64,000 bases of DNA, taken from Anadara kagoshimensis (taxonomy: Eukaryota > Mollusca > Bivalvia > Arcoida > Arcidae). The notes under the pieces were generated by a model, which did not search any database, was not told the DNA's origin, and saw only the letters and a list, made by a program, of their open reading frames with translations. How positions within the stretch are numbered: the stretch's first letter is position 1; each line of letters begins with the position of its first letter. Shown here one piece after another: positions 1-11,500 of this stretch. The stretch is from NCBI GenBank assembly GCA_021292105.1, contig CM037874.1:20953534-21017533 (forward strand), written 5' to 3'. The position numbers were made by a program, and so were the translations under genes.

Positions 1-2
1 CA

Positions 3-1487
3 AGTGCATATGCGCACGGACCTTGTGCAACAACCGAGACGCAGTTCAAATCAGAAATAGACCATTTACGTTGTTTTTCATGCAAGACATGGCCTCGAAT
101 AGCATCTGAATGGCTTGACAGAATCAGAAATAATAACTGGCCATCCGCTGAACTTATTACAAATATCTCAAGTGATGGATGTTTACTCGTCCCTATAGGA
201 AATCCTAATTCACAAGAGGGACATATGCAGTGGCGAATTTCCTTTTCACTTGCGGAGAAAAAGCTAGTCCATTCGTTTAACCATACTCAGTTGTTGTGCT
301 ATGCTCTTCTGAAATTGTATCTGAAGCATGCGATAAATTCGAATGTTGAAGTTAAGGGTCTACTCTGCTCGTATTTCCTAAAAACATCTCTATTCTTTTG
401 TATTGAAGACCAAAACATTGTCTGGAGCAAAGAGAACTTTATTGATTGCTTTTGGACGTGTTTAAGACGGTTGATGGCGTGGGTTCGGGACGAATACTGT
501 CCAAACTATTTTATCAAGGAAAACAACATGTTTGAGGGAAAGGTTAGCGGCAGAAAGGCAAGGTTACTGTTTGACCATTTGTTTAAACTGTATAACGACG
601 GACTGGATAGTTTGCGGTTAATTCCGTGTTTATCAAAGTTACACATATTTGTAAACACTAACAGGGCAATACAGCCACGACTCGGTACGGAAGTGTCATT
701 AAGTAATGAAGACAAGGAATGCCTCTGTGACATTGAAATATTACATCAATCAACTGGGTTTTTTGAAATGGAAAATTCAACAAAAATGAATGTTGTTATC
801 GGCGAAATTATGCAACAAGCATCTAATCCAATTGACAAAGGAATACTTAGCATGATGGTTTACAGCACATTCAGTAAAACTGTACCTTCAATGTATAAAG
901 ATATACAAACAACTACGTCACATAAAATTCGTTATAAACAAATAAACGGAATAAAACGGTTCATTATACAGAACTGTATGATCGCTGATGTATGTAGCGG
1001 GATGTTAATGCTAGCTACCTTATGTTACCTAGATGGAGAATACCAGGAAGTGGTTACCGTTGTTCAAAAAGTTTTACAAAAGTTTAAACCTTACACGGTG
1101 TATGTAGGATTAGGACAAACTAAATGCGCTCATCAAGCTTACATAAATGAAATGTGTGGAAAAGGATTTACTATCAACCAAAAACTAGCACGTAAAGCCC
1201 TGGCAATCCCATTTGTCTGTGATATAAATAACAAGTTCCATGCACAAGAAATAGAGCCAGAACTTGTACAACATTCAACTGAAAGAAGGACATTTATACC
1301 TCCAAAGGTGTACTCTTACGTCCTGTTGTTTCTTTCGTATTATCATATGGGACGTAGAGAAAACATGAGTTACACTCTGACTGAACTATATACAGCAACA
1401 CATGATGAGCGTTTTGTAACTGAATTTGAAAAACCGTTAGCGAACGCGCTGTTAAGGAAATGTCTCCAAATGCTGGAAACGTATTAA
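3..1487 (+). CDS. Mab-21/cGAS-like domain protein, 3' part (5' end outside window)
   Basis: The reading frame is open from the left edge (first full codon at 3) to a TAA at 1485-1487, giving 494 residues. The ATG at 225 is internal, because family-conserved sequence continues upstream of it. Visible Mab-21 landmarks are WP plus EWLDR (about residues 30-40), WPSAELI (46-52), LVPIG (62-66), WRISFSLAEKKLV (77-89), SYFLKT (123-128) and CPNYFIKENNMF (166-177). The N-terminal nucleotidyltransferase half with its catalytic acidic residues would lie left of the window, so activity cannot be judged. Roughly the last 250 residues form a C-terminal extension, probably helical, with a VYSYVLLFLSYYHMGR stretch. 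I recall such extensions from the large mollusc Mab-21 families. The superfamily includes nucleotide-sensing cGAS-like receptors, but a sensing role here is inference. No intron is seen in the visible part. Confidence 0.85.
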   Translation, partial: SAYAHGPCATTETQFKSEIDHLRCFSCKTWPRIASEWLDRIRNNNWPSAELITNISSDGCLLVPIGNPNSQEGHMQWRISFSLAEKKLVHSFNHTQLLCYALLKLYLKHAINSNVEVKGLLCSYFLKTSLFFCIEDQNIVWSKENFIDCFWTCLRRLMAWVRDEYCPNYFIKENNMFEGKVSGRKARLLFDHLFKLYNDGLDSLRLIPCLSKLHIFVNTNRAIQPRLGTEVSLSNEDKECLCDIEILHQSTGFFEMENSTKMNVVIGEIMQQASNPIDKGILSMMVYSTFSKTVPSMYKDIQTTTSHKIRYKQINGIKRFIIQNCMIADVCSGMLMLATLCYLDGEYQEVVTVVQKVLQKFKPYTVYVGLGQTKCAHQAYINEMCGKGFTINQKLARKALAIPFVCDINNKFHAQEIEPELVQHSTERRTFIPPKVYSYVLLFLSYYHMGRRENMSYTLTELYTATHDERFVTEFEKPLANALLRKCLQMLETY

Positions 1488-2205
1488 CAACGTTAAGGAC
1501 ATTTTTCATGTTGCCGTTTCGATAGCAACTGCTACAAATTTCCAAAATTCCTTTTTTCAAAACAAAAAAATGAAAGAAAGAAAGGAAAAAGAAAACGGAC
1601 AAAAATAAATGTACACCGTTCAGTATCAATTGACAATAGAAAGTGACTAAAGTGTGATGATGGTGTTATATAGAAAAACAACACCAAACTTTCGCAAATT
1701 TTTAACAGGAAGTGAAAAAAGGGAAATTACTCTGAAGTTAACAGCGCGCTTGAAATTGTCCGTCTATAGTCTGTTTTATAAACTTATAAAAGTTTCACTG
1801 GAAAGACAACTCGAGTTCAATGAACAAAACATGTAATATTTAACTAGATGTCATTGTTATAAACTGTTAATGCAATTATTGTAATAATTTTAAAGAAACC
1901 ATCGGTCATTCGAGCCGTCTGTGCACCCGGAAGCAACACAGCGTCACATGACAAAGTATCAAATATGAAAAACAAATTCGAGAAACCTCGGACCGAAACT
2001 AAATTTGCGACATACACCTCAGGATACATCGTGCAATGTCTATTAGACTAAATGAGAATCGTATATTTCTAGTATTTTCTTCACGTAATATTTTCTCTTC
2101 TGTTCATTTAATGTTGTTGAAAATTTTCCTCAGCATTCACATCAGCATTTTAATTCGTTTAATTTATGTTACAATTATAAAGTATATAATAATCAGCAGA
2201 CCATA
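1488..2205. other. AT-rich intergenic DNA after the Mab-21 gene
   Basis: Apart from the candidate poly(A) signal I see no gene, repeat or RNA structure here. Short open frames exist on both strands but resemble no family. Confidence 0.5.
1604..1609 (+). promoter_or_regulatory. candidate polyadenylation signal
   Basis: An AATAAA hexamer lies about 117 bases after the Mab-21 stop codon, within an A-rich stretch. This is a plausible 3' end signal, but the hexamer is common in AT-rich DNA. Confidence 0.35.
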
Positions 2206-2396
2206 CAGTACAGACCTGTCGAAAGTTTAACACGAAACTAACGAATTAGTGTCGAATCGTCAGCTCGTTTTAGCCCCTCGTTATCTGTATATCGACATCT
2301 TTTCGGCCACAAGTTGTCAACATTTAGACCCATTGTCGACCGAGCTTCGACTCCTTATGGTGAGCTCGGTGTTAAATTTACGACATGTCTGTATTG
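2206..2396 (+). mobile_element. MITE with TA duplication (mariner-like, family A)
   Basis: A 191-bp non-autonomous DNA element. The left end reads CAGTACAGACCTGTCGAAAG. The right end is a diverged inverted copy ending CTGTATTG. Both ends abut TA (2204-2205 and 2397-2398). The same ends recur at 4,363-5,262, at 38,717-38,908 and inside every 1.6-kb unit of the right-hand array. TA duplication and CAGT tips fit Tc1/mariner-type MITEs; no transposase is present. Confidence 0.7.
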
Positions 2397-4362
2397 TAAT
2401 TTGATAACGACCATTAATTCAATAATATTTTATTCCAGTTTATTGCAGCCCATTTTAAGATAAAAATTTAAACAATCAGACATTCCAGGAAGTAGTTAAA
2501 TAAAGAGACATTGATACTTTGATTTATATTTTAATCAGGTTGTTTGTTCTCCAAACGTTTACTAATGGCCCTGTTGTATAAATCCGTATCGGATATCATT
2601 GTGTTATTGACGAGTTCGGCGTCGTTTAGACACGTCTAAAATATCAAACCGTATAAAACACAGCATGACAACTATTAGATCTTAATATGTTATATAATAG
2701 TCTACTAATAAATTCCGATTAATTGTTTGAAAATTACGGGAAAATTTGCCTGCCTTGCAATATCGTTTTGTAAAACACTCCGATATCGAGCTGAGCATTC
2801 AGATTCTATTTTATATGAATGGTAGAAAAGCAAGTTTTAATCGATGTAGTCCATATTCATGGCGTTGTTGATTATATTGAAATCCTCGGCCGATTTATTT
2901 CATATAGTATCCAAAATTTCCCTAGATATATTTGGCGTCACACTGTTAGTTCCATGTTCCTTTTATTCCCCATTTTGATTACACAGGTGGTGGGTGTAAC
3001 TAGCTAAATAGGAGGTGCTTACCGTTCTAGAGTACCTGGTCTCACTTTCTGAGTGCAAGTTCACGTGTTTAATCTATGTCAGTTTCAAGGGTTTTACTTT
3101 ACTTTGGGATTGTGGTTTTGGCACAGATTGGCCTGTTTGATTTTTATCCTATGAAAGCTAGAGTAACGAAGCGGGTTAAAAGCTGTCTTGTCTGCATTGA
3201 GGGCGTTGGATATTATATTGGGACCTTTGGCCGATTTATATTTTATTACGTGCAAATTTTGATAGGAAGAATGCAGACAAGTTCAATATGATTTCAGTTT
3301 AACAAATTACAGACTTGAGACTGTCATCAGACAAAAGACAATGTTTTCAATGTTTCAATGATCGCATTTTGAGGTAAATAAATAAAATGGCAAAATTTAA
3401 GACCCTCCAGAATTACTTAACACCACACTACTGGATACAATTTGGCCATTTGATCGTATGCACATTCGAAGCCGGAGGTTATATGATCAATGGTTTTGTA
3501 ATTGGCTTAAGTTGTCCTGTTGTGTATTAAGTTTCACCGTTAATTGCCAAGACCATGTATTGGGTTTCGCTTTCACTTTATTTTATTGACAGAAAATGGT
3601 AATAAAAAGTTTAAACGTGTAACATCTACAAGAAATTTTTATTGGTGTGACCAAATACAGTAGAGCGATGTCGAACTATCAATGTTCTAAACCTTACCAT
3701 CTCCAGTTTGTTTGAAGATGTGCATCTAGTCATTCTCTACTGAATCTTCAATAACATTCAGTCATAAGTGAGGTTTGAAGCAAAAAGTAAACGGACCCTG
3801 TCCTTGCAATTTAAGCTGATTGTTAGAAGTAAAAGTCAAAGAATTAAGCCTTGACGATAAAACTAGCATAAAAATATACTGAAAGCTGAAAAATCAAAAT
3901 TCAACATGTTGAAACACCCTTATATAGTTAGTATGGTTACAGACAGAACCACTTTACTCTATCACCAAGAACCAATTATGAAGTATTTTCTTTAAAAAAT
4001 CTTTAAAATTATGGTTGCAGATAGAACCACAACATACTATCACTCACCTAGAACTAATTATAAACAATTTTCTTATAACAATTTTCTTTACAAAATTGAA
4101 AAAAAAATGTTTTCAAACCTATGGAATTGATTTAAGAAAAAATGGTTCCTGGAAGTTGAAATGTCAAACTTCAACATGTTGAAACACCCTTATGTCTATG
4201 GTTACAGATATAACTACATGATAGTTATACTCACCTAGAGGCCAAGCTGTTGATCTCAAGAAACCTTTCTTCACTGTCACAAGCAACTGTTGTCAATAAG
4301 TCTATTTCACTAGTGTAATATCACAACATATGTTATGTCCTATATTGATATTCCGTCCTATA
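2397..4362. other. intergenic DNA with one dispersed repeat and a degenerate duplication
   Basis: No gene is supported. About 2,925-3,075 matches 39,530-39,690 in the same orientation (shared GGAGGTGCTTACC and CACGTGTTTAA blocks). The motif TCAACATGTTGAAACACCCT occurs near 3,901 and again near 4,170, with similar following sequence, so about 270 bp is duplicated and diverged. Confidence 0.5.
2925..3075 (+). repeat. dispersed repeat, copy 1
   Basis: Shares an ordered set of blocks with 39,530-39,690: TCCATGTTCCTT, CCCATTTTGATT/CCAATTTTGATT, then AGGTGCTTACC, a CACTT block and CACGTGTTTAA. The tandem 145-bp unit at 4,430-4,965 matches the last half in reverse complement. The family is unidentified. 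Confidence 0.55.
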
Positions 4363-4429
4363 TAATACAGATCTGTCGAAAGTTTAACACTGAACTAACG
4401 AAATCAAAAACAAGCATACCAATTCATGT

Positions 4430-4965
4430 CCAAACTACAGTCAGAAAGCAAGGTAAAATGCGTAGACACGTGAACTTCCACGAGGGAAGTGAGGCCAAGT
4501 GCTCCGTGAGGAAAATCGTCTTCTGTTTTCTTACCCAAACACACAAATCTACGTGCAAACCACAATACCAAAGCAAAGTAAAATTTTCAAGCTGGCAAAT
4601 TAGGTAAAGACATTTAGACTTCCACCAGGGAAGTGAGGCCAAGTGCTCCGGGAGGAAAATCGTCTTCTGTTTCCTTACCCAAACACACAAATCTACGTGC
4701 AAACCACAATCCCAAAGCAAAGTAAAATATTCAAGCTGGCAAATTAGGTAAAGACACTTAGACTTCCACCAGGGAAGTGAGGCCAAGTGCTCCGGAAGAG
4801 TAAGCATCTGCTGTTACCCTACCCAAACACACAAATCAACGTGCAAACACACAATCCCAAAGCAAAGTAAAAACTTTCAAGCAGACAAATTAGGTTAAGA
4901 CACGTGAACTTTCTCAAGGGAAGTGAGGCTGGGTACTCCGGAAGAGTAAGCATCTGCTGTTTAGC
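4430..4965. repeat. 145-bp tandem repeat, about 3.7 copies
   Basis: The marker AGACAC/AGACAT followed by a TTCCAC-type block recurs at 4,464, 4,608, 4,752 and 4,898 (spacing 144, 144, 146). Each unit contains GGGAAGTGAGGC and CCCAAACACACAAATC. The reverse complement of the GGGAAGTGAGGC side matches the dispersed repeats at about 2,985-3,075 and 39,600-39,690. Confidence 0.85.
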
Positions 4966-4975
4966 TAGCTACAAT

Positions 4976-5083
4976 CTAGTCCGACTAATCAGCTCACTAA
5001 AACCCCTAATTTTAATTTTTGACTTGTTGGGGGTTCGTTTCAAAATTAAAATTGGGGTTTAGTGGGCTGATTAGTCGGACTAG
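4976..5083. mobile_element. 108-bp foldback MITE with 7-bp duplication
   Basis: The two arms are imperfect reverse complements over about 44 bp, starting CTAGTCCGACTAATCAGC and ending in the mirror image, with a loop of about 20 bases. CTACAAT occurs immediately on both sides (4,969-4,975 and 5,084-5,090). It has no coding capacity. A 7-8 bp duplication suggests hAT- or P-like mobilisation, but the superfamily is not determined. Confidence 0.75.
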
Positions 5084-5295
5084 CTACAATCGCTTCGTGT
5101 GTATTCCAAGTTAGGAATGATGGGACTCTAAGAACGGCTGTAAAGTAACCTAAAACCTTTCGAGAGTCATCTCAACAAGCTAGTTTACGAGGGGTCGAAT
5201 TCAGGTGTCGATTCGGTGCTTATTCGTCTGTTTGGCGTTAATCATTCGACGGGCCTGTGCTGTAGATACTGGACAATGATTTATTCATCTGTCTA
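5084..5295. other. left flank of the giant element
   Basis: Short spacer holding the second copy of CTACAAT and the right end of the split family A MITE. No gene seen. Confidence 0.5.
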
Positions 5296-5306
5296 TGTAT
5301 AAGATA
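5296..5306. repeat. 11-bp target site duplication, left copy
   Basis: TGTATAAGATA occurs here and, without mismatch, at 38,695-38,705. Each copy directly abuts one end of the inverted repeat pair. Confidence 0.85.
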
Positions 5307-5535
5307 CTGGTGTGAAGCTAGCCCGCAATTCTAGCCCGCAATTTTTTTAAATATCATCAAGCGAGCAATTCGATTTTATTTAAATACGGTTAATCCTAAC
5401 ATCATTCCATTTATTAATATTTGATATTTAGGGCGACCTGGTATTGCACACAACTTTTTATAAAGACCACCTGTATATTAAGACCACAGGAACCGTGATT
5501 CTAAGTGTGATTACGAAATTACGCATAGGGCGTAA
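5307..5535 (+). repeat. outer terminal inverted repeat, left (unique part)
   Basis: 229 bp that match 38,466-38,694 in reverse complement with one difference seen by eye (GCGAGC versus GCGGGC). It includes a TATAAAGACCACCTGTATAT-like stretch resembling the MITE at 38,939-39,118. Confidence 0.9.
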
Positions 5536-8500
5536 AATGCGTTTCCCCATCTAGGGCTTTTAACCACGGGTAGATCTATCCAATTGCAACATTTGGTGAA
5601 AATTTCAAGAACCCTAGAGGGGTAGAACGGGTCTTACGAGAGCTCAGAAGGACCATACCCCCCCCCCCTTTTGATATGTGATTTCGTAAGGACGTGCTAT
5701 GTTTGAAGTGGCGTACACAGAGAAAATGCATTTCCCCATCTAGGCCTTTTAACCACGGGTAGATCTATCCAATTGCAACATTTGGTGAAAATTTCAAGAA
5801 CCCTAGAGGGGTAGAACGGGTCTTACGAAAGCTCAGAAGGACCATACCCCCCTTTTGATATGTGATTTCGTAAGGACCTGCTACGTTTGAAGTGGCGTAC
5901 ACAGAGAAAATGCGTTTCCCCATCTAGGCCTTTTAACCACGAATAGATTGATCCAATTGCAACATTTGGTGAAAATTTCAAGAACCCCAGAGGGGTAGAA
6001 CGGGTCTTACGGGAGCTCAGAAGGACCATACCCCCCTTTTGATATGTGATTTCGTAAGGACCTGCTACATTTGAAGTGGCGTACACAGAGAAAATGCGTT
6101 TCCCCATCTAGGGCTTTTAACTACGGGTAGATCTATCCAATTGCAACATTTGGTGAAAATTTCAAGAACCCTAGAGGGGTAGAACGGGTCTTACGAGAGC
6201 TCAGAATGACCATTCCCCCCTTTTGATATGTGATTTCGTAAGGACCTGCTACGTTTGAAGTGGCGTACACAGAGAAAATGCGTTTCCCCATTTAAGCCTT
6301 TTAACCACGCGTAGATCTATCCAATTGCAACATTTGGTGAAAATTTCAAGAACCCTAGAGGGGTAGAACAGGTCTTACGAGAGCTCAGAAGGTTCATACC
6401 CCCCTTTTGATATGTGATTTCGTAAGGACCTGCTACGTTTGAAGTGGCGTACACAGAGAAAATGCGTTTCCCCATCTAGGCCTTTTAACCACGAGTAGAT
6501 CTATCCAATTGCAACATTTGGTGAAAATTTCAAGAACCCTAGAGGGGTAGAACAGGTCTTACGAGAGCTCAGAAGGTTCATACCCCCCTTTTGATATGTG
6601 ATTTCGTAAGGACCTGCTACGTTTGAAGTGGCGTACACAGAGAAAATGCGTTTCCCCATCTAGGCCTTTTAACCACGGGTAGATCTGTCCAATTGCAACA
6701 TTTGGTGAAAATTTCAAGAACCCTAGAGGGGTAGAACGGGTCTTACGAGAGCTCAGAAGGACCATACCCCCTTTTTGATATGTGATTTCGTAAGGACCTG
6801 CTACGTTTGAAGTGGCGTACACAGAGAAAATGCGTTTCCCATCTAGACCTTTTAACCACGGGTAGATCTGTCCAATTGCAACATTTGGTGAAAATTTCAA
6901 GAACCCTAGAGGGGTAGAACGGGTCTTACGAGAGCTCAGAAGGACCATACCCCCCTTTTGATATGTGATTTCGTAAGGACCTGCTACGTTTGAAGTGGCG
7001 TACACAGAGAAAATGCGTTTCCCCATCTAGACCTTTTAACCACGGGTAGATCTATCCAATTGCAACATTTGGTGAAAATTTCAAGAACCCTAGAGGGGTA
7101 GAACGGGTCTTACGAGAGCTCAGAAGGTTCATACCCCCTTTTGATATGTGATTTCGTAAGGACCTGCTACGTTTGAAGTGGCGTACACAGAGAAAATGCG
7201 TTTCCCCATCTAGGCCTTTTAACCACGAATAGATTGATCCAATTGCAACATTTGGTGAAAATTTCAAGAACCCTAGAGGGGTAGAACGGGTCTTACGAGA
7301 GCTCAGAAGGACCATACCCCCCTTTTGATATGTGATTTCGTAAGGACCTGCTACGTTTGAAGTGGCGTACACAGAGAAAATGCGTTTCCCCATCTAGGCC
7401 TTTTAACCACGGGTAGATCTATCCAATTGCAAATTTGGTGAAAATTTCAAGAACCCTAGAGGGGTAGAACAGGTCTTACGAGAGCTCAGAAGGTTCATAC
7501 CCCCCTTTTGATATGTGATTTCGTAAGGACCTGCTACGTTTGAAGTGGCGTACACAGAGAAAATGCGTTTCCCCATCTAGGCCTTTTAACCACGAGTAGA
7601 TCTATCCAATTGCAACATTTGGTGAAAATTTCAAGAACCCTAGAGGGGTAGAACAGGTCTTACGAGAGCTCAGAAGGTTCATACCCCCCTTTTGATATGT
7701 GATTTCGTAAGGACCTGCTACGTTTGAAGTGGCGTACACAGAGAAAATGCGTTTCCCCATCTAGGCCTTTTAACCACGAGTAGATCTATCCAATTGCAAC
7801 ATTTGGTGAAAATTTCAAGAACCCTAGAGGGGTAGAACAGGTCTTACGAGAGCTCAGAAGGTTCATACCCCCCTTTTGATATGTGATTTCGTAAGGACCT
7901 GCTACGTTTGAAGTGGCGTACACAGAGAAAATGCGTTTCCCCATCTAGGCCTTTTAACCACGGGTAGATCTGTCCAATTGCAACATTTGGTGAAAATTTC
8001 AAGAACCCTAGAGGGGTAGAACGGGTCTTACGAGTGCTCAGAAGGACCATACCCCCTTTTTGATATGTGATTTCGTAAGGACCTGCTACGTTTGAAGTGG
8101 CGTACACAGAGAAAATGCGTTTCCCCATCTAGACCTTTTAACCACGGGTAGATCTGTCCAATTGCAACATTTGGTGAAAATTTCAAGAACCCTAGAGGGG
8201 TAGAACGGGTCTTACGAGAGCTCAGAAGGACCATACCCCCCTTTTGATATGTGATTTCGTAAGGACCTGCTACGTTTGAAGTGGCGTACACAGAGAAAAT
8301 GCGTTTTCCCATCTAGGCCTTTTAACCACGAATAGATTGTTCCAATTGCAACATTTGGTGAAAATTTCAAGAACCCTAGAGGGGTAGAACGGGTCTTACG
8401 AGAGCTCAGAAGGACCATACCCCCTTTTGATATGTGATTTCGTAAGGACCTGCTATGTTTGAAGTGGCGTACACAGAGAAAATGCGTTTCCCCATCTAGG

Positions 8501-11500
8501 CCTTTTAACCACGGGTAGATGTATCCAATTGCAACATTTGGTGAAAATTTCAAGAACCCTAGAGGGGTAGAACAGGTCTTACGAGAGCTCAGAAGGTTCA
8601 TACCCCCCTTTTGATATGTGATTTCGTAAGGACCTGCTACGTTTGAAGTGGCGTACACAGAGAAAATGCGTTTCCCCATCTAGGCCTTTTAACCACGAAT
8701 AGATTGATCCAATTGCAACATTTGGTGAAAATTTCAAGAACCCTAGAGGGGTAGAACGGGTCTTACGAGAGCTCAGAAGGACCATACCCCCCTTTTGATA
8801 TGTGATTTCGTAAGGACCTGCTACATTTGAAGTGGCGTACACAGAGAAATGCGTTTCCCCATCTAGGGCTTTTAACTACGGGTAGATCTATCCAATTGCA
8901 ACATTTGGTGAAAATTTCAAGAACCCTAGAGGGGTAGAACGGGTCTTACGAGAGCTCAGAATGACCATTCCCCCCTTTTGATATGTGATTTCGTAAGGAC
9001 CTGCTACGTTTGAAGTGGCGTACACAGAGAAAATGCGTTTCCCCATTTAAGCCTTTTAACCACGCGTAGATCTATCCAATTGCAACATTTGGTGAAAATT
9101 TCAAGAACCCTAGAGGGGTAGAACAGGTTTACGAGAGCTCAGAAGGTTCATACCCCCCTTTTGATATGTGATTTCGTAAGGACCTGCTACGTTTGAAGTG
9201 GCGTACACAGAGAAAATGCGTTTCCCCATCTAGGCCTTTTAACCACGAGTAGATCTATCCAATTGCAACATTTGGTGAAAATTTCAAGAACCCTAGAGGG
9301 TAGAACAGGTCTTACGAGAGCTCAGAAGGTTCATACCCCCCTTTTGATATGTGATTTCGTAAGGACCTGCTACGTTTGAAGTGGCGTACACAGAGAAAAT
9401 GCGTTTCCCCATCTAGGCCTTTTAACCACGGGTAGATCTGTCCAATTGCAACATTTGGTGAAAATTTCAAGAACCCTAGAGGGGTAGAACGGGTCTTACG
9501 AGAGCTCAGAAGGACCATACCCCCTTTTTGATATGTGATTTCGTAAGGACCTGCTACGTTTGAAGTGGCGTACACAGAGAAAATGCGTTTCCCCATCTAG
9601 ACCTTTTAACCACGGGTAGATCTGTCCAATTGCAACATTTGGTGAAAATTTCAAGAACCCTAGAGGGGTAGAACGGGTCTTACGAGAGCTCAGAAGGACC
9701 ATACCCCCCTTTTGATATGTGATTTCGTAAGGACCTGCTACGTTTGAAGTGGCGTACACAGAGAAAATGCGTTTCCCCATCTAGACCTTTTAACCACGGG
9801 TAGTAGATCTATCCAATTGCAACATTTGGTGAAAATTTCAAGAACCCTAGAGGGGTAGAACGGGTCTTACGAGAGCTCAGAAGGTTCATACCCCTTTTGA
9901 TATGTGATTTCGTAAGGACCTGCTACGTTTGAAGTGGCGTACACAGAGAAAATGCGTTTCCCCATCTAGGCCTTTTAACCACGAATAGATTGATCCAATT
10001 GCAACATTTGGTGAAAATTTCAAGAACCCTAGAGGGGTAGAACGGGTCTTACGAGAGCTCAGAAGGACCATACCCCCCTTTTGATATGTGATTTCGTAAG
10101 GACCTGCTACGTTTGAAGTGGCGTACACAGAGAAAATGCGTTTCCCCATCTAGGCCTTTTAACCACGGGTAGATCTATCCAATTGCAACATTTGGTGAAA
10201 ATTTCAAGAACCCTAGAGGGGTAGAACAGGTCTTACGAGAGCTCAGAAGGTTCATACCCCCTTTTGATATGTGATTTCGTAAGGACCTGCTACGTTTGAA
10301 GTGGCGTACACAGAGAAAATGCGTTTCCCCATCTAGGCCTTTTAACCACGGTAGATCTATCCAATTGCAACATTTGGTGAAAATTTCAAGAACCCTAGAG
10401 GGGTAGAACGGGTCTTACGAGAGCTCAGAAGGACCATACCCCCCTTTTGATATGTGATTTCGTAGGACCTGCTACGTTTGAAGTGGCGTACACAGAGAAA
10501 ATGCGTTCCCCATCTAGGCCTTTTAACACGGTAGATCTATCCAATTGCAACATTTGGTGAAATTTCAAGAACCCTAGAGGGGTAGAACGGTCTTACGAGA
10601 GCTCAGAAGGACTACCCCCTTTTGATATGTGATTTCGTAAGGACCTGCTACGTTTGAAGTGCGTACACAGAGAAAATGCGTTTCCCCATCTAGGCCTTTT
10701 AACCACGGGTAGATCTATCCAATTGCAACATTTGGTGAAAATTTCAAGAACCCTAGAGGGGTAGAACGGGTCTTACGAGGCTCAGAAGGACCATACCCCC
10801 CTTTTGATATGTGATTTCGTAAGGACCTGCTACGTTTGAAGTAGGCGTACACAGAGAAAATGCGTTTCCCCATCTAGGCCTTTTAACCACGGGTAGATCT
10901 ATCCAATTGCAACATTTGGTGAAAATTCAAGAACCTAGAGGGGTAGACGGGTCTTACGAGAGCTCAGAAGGACCATAACCCCCCTTTTGATATGTGATTT
11001 CGTAGGACCTGCTACGTTTGAAGTAGCGTACACAGAGAAATGCGTTTCCCCATCTAGGCCTTTTAACCACGGTAGATCTATCCATTGCAACATTTGGTGA
11101 AATTTCAGAACCCTAGAGGGGTAGAACGGGTCCTTACGAGAGCTCAGAAGACCATACCCCCCTTTTGATATGTGATTTCGTAAGGACCTGCTACGTTTGA
11201 AGTAGCGTACACAGAGAAAATGCGTTTCCCCATCTAGGCCTTTTAACCACGGTAGATCTATCCAATTGCAACATTTGGTGAAAATTCAAGAACCCTAGAG
11301 GGGTAGAACGGGTCTTACGAGAGCTCAGAAGGACCATACCCCCCTTTTGATATGTGATTTCGTAAGGACCTGCTATGTTTGAAGTGGCGTACACAGAGAA
11401 AATGCGTTTCCCCATCTAGGCCTTTTAACCACGGGTAGATCTATCCAATTGCAACATTTGGTGAAAATTTCAAGAACCCTAGAGGGGTAGAACAGGTCTT

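Larger units (their letters stand above)
4363..5262 (+). mobile_element. family A MITE split by later insertions
   Basis: A left end (TACAGATCTGTCGAAAGTTT, from 4,366) and a diverged right end (ending TTCGACGGGCCTGTGCTG, at 5,262, followed by TA) lie 0.9 kb apart. The other single copies are about 190 bp. The extra length is accounted for by the 145-bp tandem repeat and the 108-bp foldback element between the two ends. The pairing of these ends as one element is inference. Confidence 0.4.

Noticed and set aside
1654-2230. Small frames of 60-64 residues after the Mab-21 gene
   Set aside because: Low-complexity AT-rich translations with no recognisable family and no codon signal; one overlaps the family A MITE.
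4424-4807. 127-residue frame with a 48-residue repeat
   Set aside because: It results from the 144-bp spacing of a non-coding tandem repeat, which happens to be divisible by 3. No start context, domain or conservation signal.
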